NCBI RefSeq assembly: GCF_013626205.1 | Contig: NZ_QHJE01000001.1 | Span: 2,770,501 to 2,834,500, forward strand | DNA: 64,000 nucleotides | Origin: Hyphomicrobium methylovorum | GTDB taxonomy: Bacteria > Pseudomonadota > Alphaproteobacteria > Rhizobiales > Hyphomicrobiaceae | Reading direction: 5' to 3' | Part shown: in pieces, positions 1-7,682 of the stretch | Layout: the number at the start of each line of letters is the position of its first letter | Numbering within the stretch: the stretch's first letter is position 1 | Made by a program: the position numbers and the translations under genes | The notes under the pieces: model-generated | Databases searched by the model: none | Told to the model about the DNA's origin: nothing | Seen by the model: only the letters and a program-made list of their open reading frames with translations

Positions 1-20
1 ATGTCAGGCAAATAGGCCCA

Positions 21-254
21 TCAGCCGCGGTGATATTCCGCGACTACGTCTGCGGCCACGTTTGGTGAGGGCAGGGGCATGGTCGCATTCCGAATGCTGT
101 CAGTGAATGCAGCAAGGAACATCGTGGAGATCACGCCGCTTTGGAACATTGCGTCCACGCGCGCGGCTTCAGCCATCATCTCGGCGATCTCCTCATCGGA
201 CTCAATGTGAGCTTCCGTTGCAGCAATCTGCCGGTCCAAGAGCATCGTGGGCAT
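21..254 (-). CDS. Small hypothetical protein
   Basis: An open frame of 77 residues if it starts at the ATG at 254, which has a purine-rich stretch (GGAAGAAAG) upstream; a longer version starting at 326 is possible. The N-terminal half is rich in Glu and Ala (IESDEEIAEMMAEAAR) and should be helical, followed by a more hydrophobic stretch. No signal peptide and no family recognised. It is the last feature before the left edge and is transcribed in the same direction as the AraC-type regulator. It could be a real small protein or a chance frame; the acidic helix and ribosome-binding-like site favour it only mildly. Confidence 0.4.
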   Translation of the reverse strand: MPTMLLDRQIAATEAHIESDEEIAEMMAEAARVDAMFQSGVISTMFLAAFTDSIRNATMPLPSPNVAADVVAEYHRG

Positions 255-438
255 GACGCGTAACTTTCTTCCGTAACCGTCGCAACTGCGACTTCCATTT
301 CGTTCGAGGAAGATACCTAGAAGCACCCTCTACTGCGTTAATGGCCGGTCACGGGTTGGAGGTGTGCTTAACAGTCCGTGAAGGGAGTAGTTACGATGCA
401 AACGATCCGGGATTTGTCGTGCTGTTTAAGGGCTTCGT

Positions 439-1446
439 TCAGTTTCTAGGCGATTGGGCATGGTAACGGATGAACGTGTCGGAGGGCCGTTCGCCAAACA
501 TCGATTTGTAGTCCTGGGCGAAGCGGCCGAAGTGCAAAAAGCCCCAGAGGCATGCGGCTTCGGTAACGGATGAAGCTGTCTTCAGCGTTCGGCGAGCTCC
601 GCTGAGGCGGACGGCGCGCAAGAAGACTGCCGGGGCAATGCCGAGAACCTCATGGAAGCAGTATTGCAGTGTCCGGCGGCTGACATCCAGGCCGCGGCAG
701 AGTTCGGCGACGGTTAGCGGTTTCTCGACGTTCTGCACCGTCAGATCCACGGCGTCGCGGACGATCTGCCAGCGCCGCGATGGGCGGATCTGCAATTCGT
801 CCACGCCGTTCTGGTCCATCAGCGCGTAGGAGAGATTTGATATCAGCGCGCTGCGGACGGCGTCGACGACATTGCTGCTGCTTGCGATTTCGGGTGATGC
901 GTGGAAAAGCTCGAACGCATTCGCGAGCACCAGACGCAAGGCGCCAAGACGTTCGAGCGGCGCGCGACGGAGGTGAGGGTAGTTAAGACATCGCAAAATG
1001 GCGTCCTGATCCTCGCCAGAAAAGGCGGCGGTGATCGTCGCCTTGGTCAGGACGAGACCCGACATCACGAGGCCTCCGGGCGTATGGAATTCGAAGCCGT
1101 CGCTTCCGGAAAAGACGTGCAGGCTCCGGCCGTCGCAATGTGTACCGCAGAAGGTGGCCAGGCCCGACAGCCTCAGCGGCAGGCCGACGGCATAAACGTC
1201 GGATGGTAATGCTCCGAGCTGGTAGAGCGAGCTGCCGGTTTCTTCCCTGAAGAGGTGAAATCCGCCGAAGACGATTTCCTGGATGGAGCCCGAGAAAACG
1301 CCTGCCGACGTTTGGGCGTAGGTTTGGTTCCAGCCTTTCAGGAAGGCTGCCTGTTCGTCGATGTCGTGGGTTTTGGCAAAGTTGATGACGGCGGGTGCGC
1401 TCGGGGGAGCGGGATCTGGCGCAACAGCTTTGCCGCCTTCGATCAT
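439..1446 (-). CDS. AraC-family transcriptional regulator, EutR-like
   Basis: Predicted regulator of the divergent ethanolamine genes. About 335 residues from the ATG at 1446; a GTG at 1533 would add 29 residues of unlikely sequence. The last ~110 residues are a typical AraC double helix-turn-helix: PLTVAELCRGLDVSRRTLQY for the first helix pair and a second one around EAACLWGFLHFGRFAQDYKS, then the family's F(G)ERPS ending. The first ~220 residues are the effector or dimerisation part and resemble no named domain I can place. Position head-to-head with permease, eutB and eutC is the basis for calling it EutR-like; the effector (ethanolamine with or without cobalamin) is inferred from that context only. 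Confidence 0.8.
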   Translation of the reverse strand: MIEGGKAVAPDPAPPSAPAVINFAKTHDIDEQAAFLKGWNQTYAQTSAGVFSGSIQEIVFGGFHLFREETGSSLYQLGALPSDVYAVGLPLRLSGLATFCGTHCDGRSLHVFSGSDGFEFHTPGGLVMSGLVLTKATITAAFSGEDQDAILRCLNYPHLRRAPLERLGALRLVLANAFELFHASPEIASSSNVVDAVRSALISNLSYALMDQNGVDELQIRPSRRWQIVRDAVDLTVQNVEKPLTVAELCRGLDVSRRTLQYCFHEVLGIAPAVFLRAVRLSGARRTLKTASSVTEAACLWGFLHFGRFAQDYKSMFGERPSDTFIRYHAQSPRN

Positions 1447-1525
1447 TTTATACCGGGCATTGGGGCATGGAAGGAGCTTTCCCCTGTGCTCCAATTGTAC
1501 CCCAGCGGACGGCCTCGCATAAGCC

Positions 1526-1657
1526 CCCGACACGCAAAAACCTTACCGACCGGCGCCCTTCGAAAGTCGAATTCTGCCGAAATCGGATAGTCATCGCGTC
1601 GCATCAGGCGTAGCTGTTGCTTAGGATCGGCTCCCGACACGCACTCATCGCGTCGCA
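1526..1657. repeat. Direct repeats in the AraC / ethanolamine permease intergenic region
   Basis: Two short words each occur twice on the + strand. CCCGACACGCA is at 1526-1536 and 1633-1643. TCATCGCGTCGCA is at 1591-1603 and 1645-1657. In the right-hand copy the two words lie side by side with one base between them; in the left-hand copy they are 54 bases apart. The 13-base words start 54 bases apart, close to five helical turns. AraC proteins usually bind direct repeats, so these are candidate operator half-sites for the divergent regulator. That role is inference. Confidence 0.45.
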
Positions 1658-1734
1658 ATAACGGCGCCAGGGCCGGTTTCCCGAACACGAGATTTCATTT
1701 GTTCGGGGGGATTGATGACGAGCGGAGAAAACAC

Positions 1735-3150
1735 ATGGACCCTACCTCCACTGGCGGTATCGAATACGAAAAGGTCGATAAAGACTATTTTGAGAATCGT
1801 CAGCTCAAGCGCGGTGCAGCCGGGTGGCTGCTGCTCGTAGGGCTTGGTGTCGCTTACGTTGTTTCGGGTGACTACGCCGGGTGGAACTTCGGTCTGAAGC
1901 AGGGTGGTTGGGGCGGACTGTTTATCGCCTCCATCCTCATGGCCACCATGTACACCTGCATGTGCTTTGCCCTTGCCGAACTCGCGACGATCGCGCCGAC
2001 GGCCGGTGGCGGATACGGCTTTGCGCGCCGGGCCTTCGGTCCTTGGGGCGGATTTCTGTGCGGCATTGCCATTCTCATCGAATATGCCATCGCACCTGCC
2101 GCCATCGCGGTGTTCATCGGAGCTTACTGCCAGTCGTTGTTCGGAATTGACGGTTGGATGGTCTACCTCGGCTTCTATGTGGTGTTCCTGGGCATTCACA
2201 TTTACGGCGCGGGCGAAGCATTGCGGTTGATCTTCGCGATTACTGCGCTCGCCGTGATTGCGCTGATCGCGTTTATCGTCTCGATGATCCCTTATTTCAG
2301 CGTCGACCGGCTGTTCGACATTGCGCCGACCGACGCTGTGGGTGCGAGTGCGTTTCTTCCGCATGGCTACATCGGCATCTGGGCCGCAATTCCCTATGGC
2401 ATCTGGTTCTTCCTTGCCATTGAAGGCGTGCCGCTTGCTGCGGAAGAAACGAAGGATCCAAAGCGCGACCTGCCGCGCGGCCTGATCGGCGGCATGATGG
2501 TTCTGCTCATGTCTTGCGCGTTGATCCTGGTCTTCGGTCCCGGTGGTGCTGGTTCTGCTGCACTGCAGGACTCGGGTAACCCGCTGGTTGCGGCGCTTGA
2601 ATCCCCGAACGTCTTCAACGGTCCGACGTTTGTCAGCCGGTTCGTGAACTTTGTCGGCCTTGCCGGTCTGATCGCGAGCTTCTTCTCGATCATCTACGGC
2701 TATTCGCGGCTTGTGTTCGCGATGTCTCGTGCGGGTTATCTGCCGCGCGTGCTGTCGCTCACCAACAAGCGGCAAACGCCTTACGTGGCGTTGATCGTAC
2801 CCGGCATCATCGGCTTCCTGCTGTCGCTCAGCGGCCAGGGAGATCTGTTGATCCTGGTGGCTGTATTTGGCGCGACCGTTTCCTATGTGATGATGATGGC
2901 GTCGCATATCGCACTGCGCATTCGTGAGCCCAATCTGCCCCGGCCGTACCGGACTCCCGGCGGTTTGGTTACGTCCGGTATCGCGCTGGTGCTGGCGTGC
3001 GTTGCTGTGGTGGCGGGCTTCCTTGTCGATCCGCGAGTCGTGATCGGTGCGGCAGTGGTTTACGCCATCTTTATCGCTTACTTTGCGTTCTACAGCCGAC
3101 ATCACTTGGTTGCCGCCGCACCGGGTGAAGAAGCTCCAGCTGTGCTCTAG
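1735..3150 (+). CDS. eat: Ethanolamine permease, APC superfamily
   Basis: Inner-membrane importer of ethanolamine. 471 residues from the ATG at 1735, which has GGAG seven bases upstream; an upstream ATG-like start at 1699 would add 12 residues and lacks such a site. The protein has about twelve hydrophobic segments beginning near residue 30 (GWLLLVGLGVAYVVSGDYAGWN), the amino acid permease helix-1 pattern, plus the conserved AELATIAPTAGGGYGFARRAFG stretch of helix 2-3 and EGVPLAAEETKDPKRDLPRG in the middle. It is eleven bases upstream of eutB and surely co-transcribed, which fixes the substrate better than sequence alone. APC permeases for other amines are the alternative. Confidence 0.88.
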   Translation: MDPTSTGGIEYEKVDKDYFENRQLKRGAAGWLLLVGLGVAYVVSGDYAGWNFGLKQGGWGGLFIASILMATMYTCMCFALAELATIAPTAGGGYGFARRAFGPWGGFLCGIAILIEYAIAPAAIAVFIGAYCQSLFGIDGWMVYLGFYVVFLGIHIYGAGEALRLIFAITALAVIALIAFIVSMIPYFSVDRLFDIAPTDAVGASAFLPHGYIGIWAAIPYGIWFFLAIEGVPLAAEETKDPKRDLPRGLIGGMMVLLMSCALILVFGPGGAGSAALQDSGNPLVAALESPNVFNGPTFVSRFVNFVGLAGLIASFFSIIYGYSRLVFAMSRAGYLPRVLSLTNKRQTPYVALIVPGIIGFLLSLSGQGDLLILVAVFGATVSYVMMMASHIALRIREPNLPRPYRTPGGLVTSGIALVLACVAVVAGFLVDPRVVIGAAVVYAIFIAYFAFYSRHHLVAAAPGEEAPAVL

Positions 3151-3161
3151 TTGGTGTTCCG

Positions 3162-4550
3162 ATGAGTTACATTCATACGGTTGGCGGTCATCGCTATCAC
3201 TTCGAGACTCTTAGAGAGTTGCTCGCGAAAGCCAGCCCAGCCCGTTCCGGCGACTATCTCGCCGGAACAGCGGCGGGGGACGACGAGGAGCGGGTTGCGG
3301 CTCAGATGGCGCTTGCCGATGTGCCACTGCCTGTGTTTCTCAGCGAGCATGTCGTTCCCTATGAGACCGACGAGGTGACCCGGCTCATCATCGACGAGCA
3401 TGACGCGAAGGCGTTCGCTCCCGTTTCCCATCAGACGATCGGCGAATTTCGTGACTGGTTGCTGTCGGATCAGGCGAATGCGGCGTCTCTCGCTGCACTC
3501 GCTCCGGGACTGACGCCGGAAATGGTCGCTGCTGTTTCGAAAATCAGCCGCAACCAGGATCTCGTTCTGATTGCGCAGAAGTGCCGGGTGGTGACGAAGT
3601 TCCGGAATACGATCGGTCTTAAAGGGCGGCTTTCAACGCGGTTGCAGCCCAATCATCCGACGGACGATGCCGCCGGAATTGCTGCCAGCATCGTCGATGG
3701 ATTGATGTACGGCAATGGCGACGCGGTGATCGGAATCAATCCGGCGACAGACAGTATTCCAGCGGTGACGACGCTGCTGGAGATGCTGAATGAAATCATT
3801 TTGCGCTACAACATTCCGACGCAATCGTGCGTGCTGACGCACGTGACGACCAGCATCGAAGCCATCAATCGCGGGGCGCCGCTCGATCTGGTGTTCCAGT
3901 CGATCGCGGGAACGGAAGCGGCGAACAAAAGCTTCGGGATTACGCTTGCCACCCTTCAGGAAGGGCGTGATGCCGGTCTCAGCCTCGGGCGCGGAACTGT
4001 CGGCAATAATGTGATGTACTTCGAGACGGGGCAGGGAAGTGCTCTTTCGGCGAATGCACATCATGACTGCGATCAGCAGACGCTCGAGACGCGCGCCTAT
4101 GCTGTCGCGCGGAAGTTCGAGCCGTTGCTCGTCAATACGGTGGTTGGGTTCATCGGTCCCGAATATCTCTACGACGGCAAGCAGATCATCCGCGCTGGGC
4201 TCGAAGACCATTTCTGCGGCAAGCTGCTTGGTGTGCCGATGGGATGCGATATTTGCTACACCAATCACGCGGAAGCCGATCAGAATGACATGGACATTCT
4301 GTTGACGATGCTCGGGGTGGCGGGTGTCAGTTTCATCATGGGCATTCCGGGCTCGGATGATGTCATGCTGAATTATCAGACAACGTCATTCCATGATGCG
4401 CTTTATGCGCGTCGTGTTCTTGGCCTGAAGCCGGCGCCTGAATTCGAAGATTGGCTGCAGCAGGCCGGAATTTTTGCCGCTGGCGACGAGGTAAGGCTTT
4501 CCGATGCTTTGCCGCCGGCATTCCAGCGCGCGCTCGCGCATCTTCATTGA
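3162..4550 (+). CDS. eutB: Ethanolamine ammonia-lyase heavy chain
   Basis: Large subunit of adenosylcobalamin-dependent ethanolamine ammonia-lyase, which splits ethanolamine to acetaldehyde and ammonia in the cytoplasm. 462 residues, close to the usual ~453. The N-terminal MSYIHTVGGHRYHFETLREL, the internal EAANKSFGITLATLQEGRD stretch and CDICYTNHAEADQND with FIMGIPGSDDVMLNYQTTSFHD are hallmark EutB sequence; the protein folds as a TIM barrel holding the substrate site. It lies between the permease and eutC with gaps of 11 and 9 bases. No EutA reactivase, aldehyde dehydrogenase or microcompartment shell gene is nearby, so acetaldehyde must be oxidised by enzymes encoded elsewhere. Confidence 0.97.
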   Translation: MSYIHTVGGHRYHFETLRELLAKASPARSGDYLAGTAAGDDEERVAAQMALADVPLPVFLSEHVVPYETDEVTRLIIDEHDAKAFAPVSHQTIGEFRDWLLSDQANAASLAALAPGLTPEMVAAVSKISRNQDLVLIAQKCRVVTKFRNTIGLKGRLSTRLQPNHPTDDAAGIAASIVDGLMYGNGDAVIGINPATDSIPAVTTLLEMLNEIILRYNIPTQSCVLTHVTTSIEAINRGAPLDLVFQSIAGTEAANKSFGITLATLQEGRDAGLSLGRGTVGNNVMYFETGQGSALSANAHHDCDQQTLETRAYAVARKFEPLLVNTVVGFIGPEYLYDGKQIIRAGLEDHFCGKLLGVPMGCDICYTNHAEADQNDMDILLTMLGVAGVSFIMGIPGSDDVMLNYQTTSFHDALYARRVLGLKPAPEFEDWLQQAGIFAAGDEVRLSDALPPAFQRALAHLH

Positions 4551-4559
4551 GGTCGTACA

Positions 4560-5372
4560 ATGGCCGCTTCGCGCATCCCGACGGTTGTTTCCAATCCCTG
4601 GACCAAGCTGCGGGATTATACGCCTGCGCGGATCGCACTTGGCCGATCGGGAACGAGCCTTCCAACCAAGCCGCATCTCGATTTTCAGCTTGCGCACGCT
4701 CGAGCGCGTAAAGCGGTGCACCACGATCTCGATATCGAGACACTTGGAAAAGACCTAGCGGCTCAGGGCCGAGACGTTATCGTTGCTCACAGCGCCGCCG
4801 CGGACCGGCCGACCTATCTGCAGCGTCCTGACAAGGGGCGAATGCTCGACGAAGCCTCACGAGAAGCGCTGATTGCGTTGCCGAAGCCGGCCGAGCCTTA
4901 TGATTTAGCATTCGTCATCGGCGACGGACTTTCTGCCCTCGCGATCGAAGAGAACGCCGCGCGCTTTCTTGCGACGCTGATGCCGCAAATCGAGCGTGCG
5001 GGTTCACGTGTTGCGCCGATCGTCGTCGTCAAGGAAGCGCGAGTGGCGGTCGGCGATGAGATTGGCGAGATTCTCGGCGCTGCCATGGTCGTCGTTTTGA
5101 TCGGTGAGCGACCTGGCCTTAGTTCGCCGGACAGCCTCGGCATCTACATGACGCTGAACCCGCGCCGCGGTTTGACGGACGAAGCGCGCAACTGCATCTC
5201 GAATGTGCGCAAAGAAGGGTTGAGCTACGCAGGCGCCGCTCACAAGCTCTGGTTCCTGATGTCGGAAGCACGCCGCCGCAATATTTCCGGCGTCAATTTG
5301 AAGGATGAGGCAGAGGACCTGCCGCAGGCCGTCGGACACTCGCAGAAGAACTTCCTCATCGATACCGATTGA
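4560..5372 (+). CDS. eutC: Ethanolamine ammonia-lyase light chain
   Basis: Small, cobalamin-contacting subunit of ethanolamine ammonia-lyase. 270 residues, a little shorter than enterobacterial EutC. Family signatures are ARIALGRSGTSLPT near residues 22-35, VIGDGLSALAIEENA near 120-134 and the C-terminal GLTDEARNCISNVRKEGLSY. It begins nine bases after the eutB stop, so the pair should be made together. The cofactor adenosylcobalamin implies that the organism makes or imports B12. The gene ends 37 bases before the stop of a convergent glycosyltransferase; no hairpin terminator was found in that gap. Confidence 0.96.
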   Translation: MAASRIPTVVSNPWTKLRDYTPARIALGRSGTSLPTKPHLDFQLAHARARKAVHHDLDIETLGKDLAAQGRDVIVAHSAAADRPTYLQRPDKGRMLDEASREALIALPKPAEPYDLAFVIGDGLSALAIEENAARFLATLMPQIERAGSRVAPIVVVKEARVAVGDEIGEILGAAMVVVLIGERPGLSSPDSLGIYMTLNPRRGLTDEARNCISNVRKEGLSYAGAAHKLWFLMSEARRRNISGVNLKDEAEDLPQAVGHSQKNFLIDTD

Positions 5373-5409
5373 GTTCCGCGCAACTTACGCTTCGTTCTGA
5401 GCCTGCGTA

Positions 5410-6393
5410 TCAGCGTGTCCGGACAAGTTTTCCGGGTAGCTTTTTGATGGCTGTTTGCAGGCGCGCCAAGCGGGAGTGGGATCGCATCTTCGCCTTAGAG
5501 AAGGTCATCTCGCCGCCGAGACTTGCGATGATGAGATTGTAAACGAGCTGGAGACGCTCATCGACAGTTCCATCTCCAGGTAAGGTCGCCTGCTTGAGAC
5601 CGCGCATGGCCCGCTTCGCCGCCTTGGGGGCATAGCGCTGCATGGCCTCTGAATCCGCCATGAAGTCAGAGACCGCCTGCCATGCGACGCGTTTGCAAAA
5701 CCATTCTTCAGAGAGACGCGCTGGGTCGATGATGTGATGAACGGCGGCGCGGGGATTGTAGATCACGCTCTGTCCGGCGCGGCGGATACGCTCGGTGAGT
5801 TCTGTTTCTTCGCTTGAAAGAAGCGTCGTGCTTCCACCTTTGCGGCCAAGGTTCTCAGCGAAGCCGCCGACGGCGCTCAGCGCGCTTCGCAGGAAGGCTA
5901 TGTTGCATCCCGCAAGGTATTCGCCCGGAGCGACTTCGCGCATTTCATCGCCAAGATCGACAAGCGAAAGGTAGTCGTACAGTTTTGGCGTCAGCCAAAC
6001 TGGCGGTTCACTGCTCCAACGGGGAAATATCCGGCCCCCCGCAACTCCGGCATTTGGAAACGATGTGAAGGCTGCCGCGATTTCGGAAACCCAATTGGGT
6101 TCGGCGATGGCATCGTCATCGATGAAGGCGATGATGCTACCCGATGAATTGGAAACGCCGATATTGCGGGCGCGTGATAGCCCAGCAACGGGTTCAAGCC
6201 GATACGTGATGCGATCAGAACCTGCGTATCGCTCTCCATAGTTGCGCGCCGCGTTTTGATCGGGCGAGTTATCGACGACAATGATTTCGTAATTGGCGTA
6301 GTCTTGGCGGAGGAGTGCCTGGAGAGCATCGTCCAGACAGTCGTAGCGATTGAACGTCGATACGACGACGGCAATGTGATCGGTCGCCGTCAT
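5410..6393 (-). CDS. Glycosyltransferase, family 2 (GT-A fold)
   Basis: Cytoplasmic or membrane-peripheral sugar transferase. 327 residues with a GT2 domain at the N-terminus: VVVSTFNRYDCLDDALQALL, then IIVVDNSPD, and the metal-binding FIDDDAIAEPNW near residue 115 as the DXD-equivalent. The middle contains an acceptor-side stretch ending in SSEETELTERIRRAGQSVIYNP, typical of enzymes adding sugars to surface polysaccharide. No membrane segment is obvious. It is convergent with eutC and divergent from the next glycosyltransferase, and shares the RNIGVSNS/FIDDD layout with the enzyme at 9.5-10.5 kb. The sugar and acceptor cannot be read from the sequence. Confidence 0.85.
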   Translation of the reverse strand: MTATDHIAVVVSTFNRYDCLDDALQALLRQDYANYEIIVVDNSPDQNAARNYGERYAGSDRITYRLEPVAGLSRARNIGVSNSSGSIIAFIDDDAIAEPNWVSEIAAAFTSFPNAGVAGGRIFPRWSSEPPVWLTPKLYDYLSLVDLGDEMREVAPGEYLAGCNIAFLRSALSAVGGFAENLGRKGGSTTLLSSEETELTERIRRAGQSVIYNPRAAVHHIIDPARLSEEWFCKRVAWQAVSDFMADSEAMQRYAPKAAKRAMRGLKQATLPGDGTVDERLQLVYNLIIASLGGEMTFSKAKMRSHSRLARLQTAIKKLPGKLVRTR

Positions 6394-6789
6394 TTGCCGG
6401 TCACCGGCAATCTGCTGAGATCAAATGGAAGCAATGACATGGCGTTTCCACTGATTGAAAGCTTACTCATCTAGCACGGATTGGTGGTGTTTGCCCTATT
6501 GATACGCCATTTATCGAGGGTGGGATGATAGTGCGTGTGGAAATCACTTTGCCGCTTCCATCTGCCTCTTGCGAAAAAATTTTTCGGGGCGGAATGCTTC
6601 CCGGATTAACGGCCCTCCGAGGGGCGATTCTTGTCGCACAGTTTCGCAGTTGGCATTCATGTCCTATTTCGTCGGAATTGACACTCTTTACCCACTCTTA
6701 CGCAAATATGCTCCCTCAGGAAGTAATCCCATAGACGCCACCTGCTTAGCGCCGTCATTTGCAGGTGCAGTCGTCTGTCGGGGGACGCG
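6394..6789. other. Intergenic gap between two divergent glycosyltransferases
   Basis: About 400 bases with no gene I can support. The short open frames here have no recognisable protein sequence. The region presumably carries promoters for both flanking glycosyltransferase genes, but I see no confident -35/-10 pair or operator. Confidence 0.5.
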
Positions 6790-7632
6790 ATGCTAAAACT
6801 ACCAGTTTCGTGTTTTATAATTGCCAAGAATGAAGCTGATAGAATTGGGCGTACGATCCGGTCCGTGCGGGAATGGGCGGACGAGGTTATCGTCGTCGAT
6901 AGCTTCAGTACTGACGATACGGTTCAGCTCGCGGAAGCCGAGGGCGCGAGGGTCGTGCAGAGGGCTTGGCTTGGTTTCGGGCAGCAGAAGCGATTTGCCG
7001 AAGAGCTTTGCCGGAATGAGTGGCTATTCAACATTGATGCCGACGAAGTCGTAACGGAAAAGCTTGCTCGCGAGATTGCGGACGTTTTTGCGAACGGCGA
7101 GCCAGAATTTTCGGGCTACGGGATGTCGGTCGCGCTTGTTTATCCTGGGCATACAAAGCCCAGGCTGTGGGCGCGTGATCACTTTTGCATTCGGCTCTAT
7201 GATCGCCGTGTTATGCGGTTTCGAGATTCATCGCTGCACGACTCCGTCGTTACGGACGGGCACAAGATGGGGAAGATGTCTTCGGCGCTTCATCACCACT
7301 CGATTCGGTCGTTCGAAGACATGCGGCGCAAGCTTGATGAGCGTATGTGGCTGACTGTGGCCAATGGAGAGCCGCAGCCGCGGTTCAAAGTGTTTCTGCG
7401 TCTGATTACTGAAATGCCGATGCACTTTCTGAAGTATTATGTTGTGCGCGGGCACTTTACGGGCGGCTGGGCAGGTTTGAAATACGCTAGTCTTCAGGCA
7501 TGGTATCGCTTCATGAGAATATATCGCTTGTGGCGACTGGGCAGCCCAAAGGACGAAGCGGTTGTGTTGCTGCTTATCTTCGCTTGCAATATTCTAAGCT
7601 ACCTCTCCACGTTAGACATACTCTATGTTTGA
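6790..7632 (+). CDS. Glycosyltransferase family 2, WaaE/KdtX-like
   Basis: Probable lipopolysaccharide core or surface-glycan glucosyltransferase. 280 residues starting SCFIIAKNEADRIGRTIRSV, with EVIVVDSFSTDDTVQLAE and the metal-binding FNIDADEVV near residue 80. This pattern, with the GFGQQKRFAEELC segment and the long basic C-terminal half ending in hydrophobic residues, matches the WaaE/LgtF branch of family 2, which adds a beta-glucose to the inner core. The ATG at 6790 follows a G-rich run (GGGGGACGCG). It is followed 50 bases later by an MsbA-like exporter, supporting a role in lipid-linked glycan assembly. Confidence 0.85.
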   Translation: MLKLPVSCFIIAKNEADRIGRTIRSVREWADEVIVVDSFSTDDTVQLAEAEGARVVQRAWLGFGQQKRFAEELCRNEWLFNIDADEVVTEKLAREIADVFANGEPEFSGYGMSVALVYPGHTKPRLWARDHFCIRLYDRRVMRFRDSSLHDSVVTDGHKMGKMSSALHHHSIRSFEDMRRKLDERMWLTVANGEPQPRFKVFLRLITEMPMHFLKYYVVRGHFTGGWAGLKYASLQAWYRFMRIYRLWRLGSPKDEAVVLLLIFACNILSYLSTLDILYV

Positions 7633-7682
7633 TGGGGCAATCTCTTGGAGAGCTCTGACGAAGAGCTGGTAATTGACGAAGG

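Noticed and set aside
1645-3105. A 486-codon frame antisense to the ethanolamine permease
   Set aside because: Arg/His/Gln-rich sequence typical of a shadow frame in GC-rich DNA; the permease on the other strand is clear.
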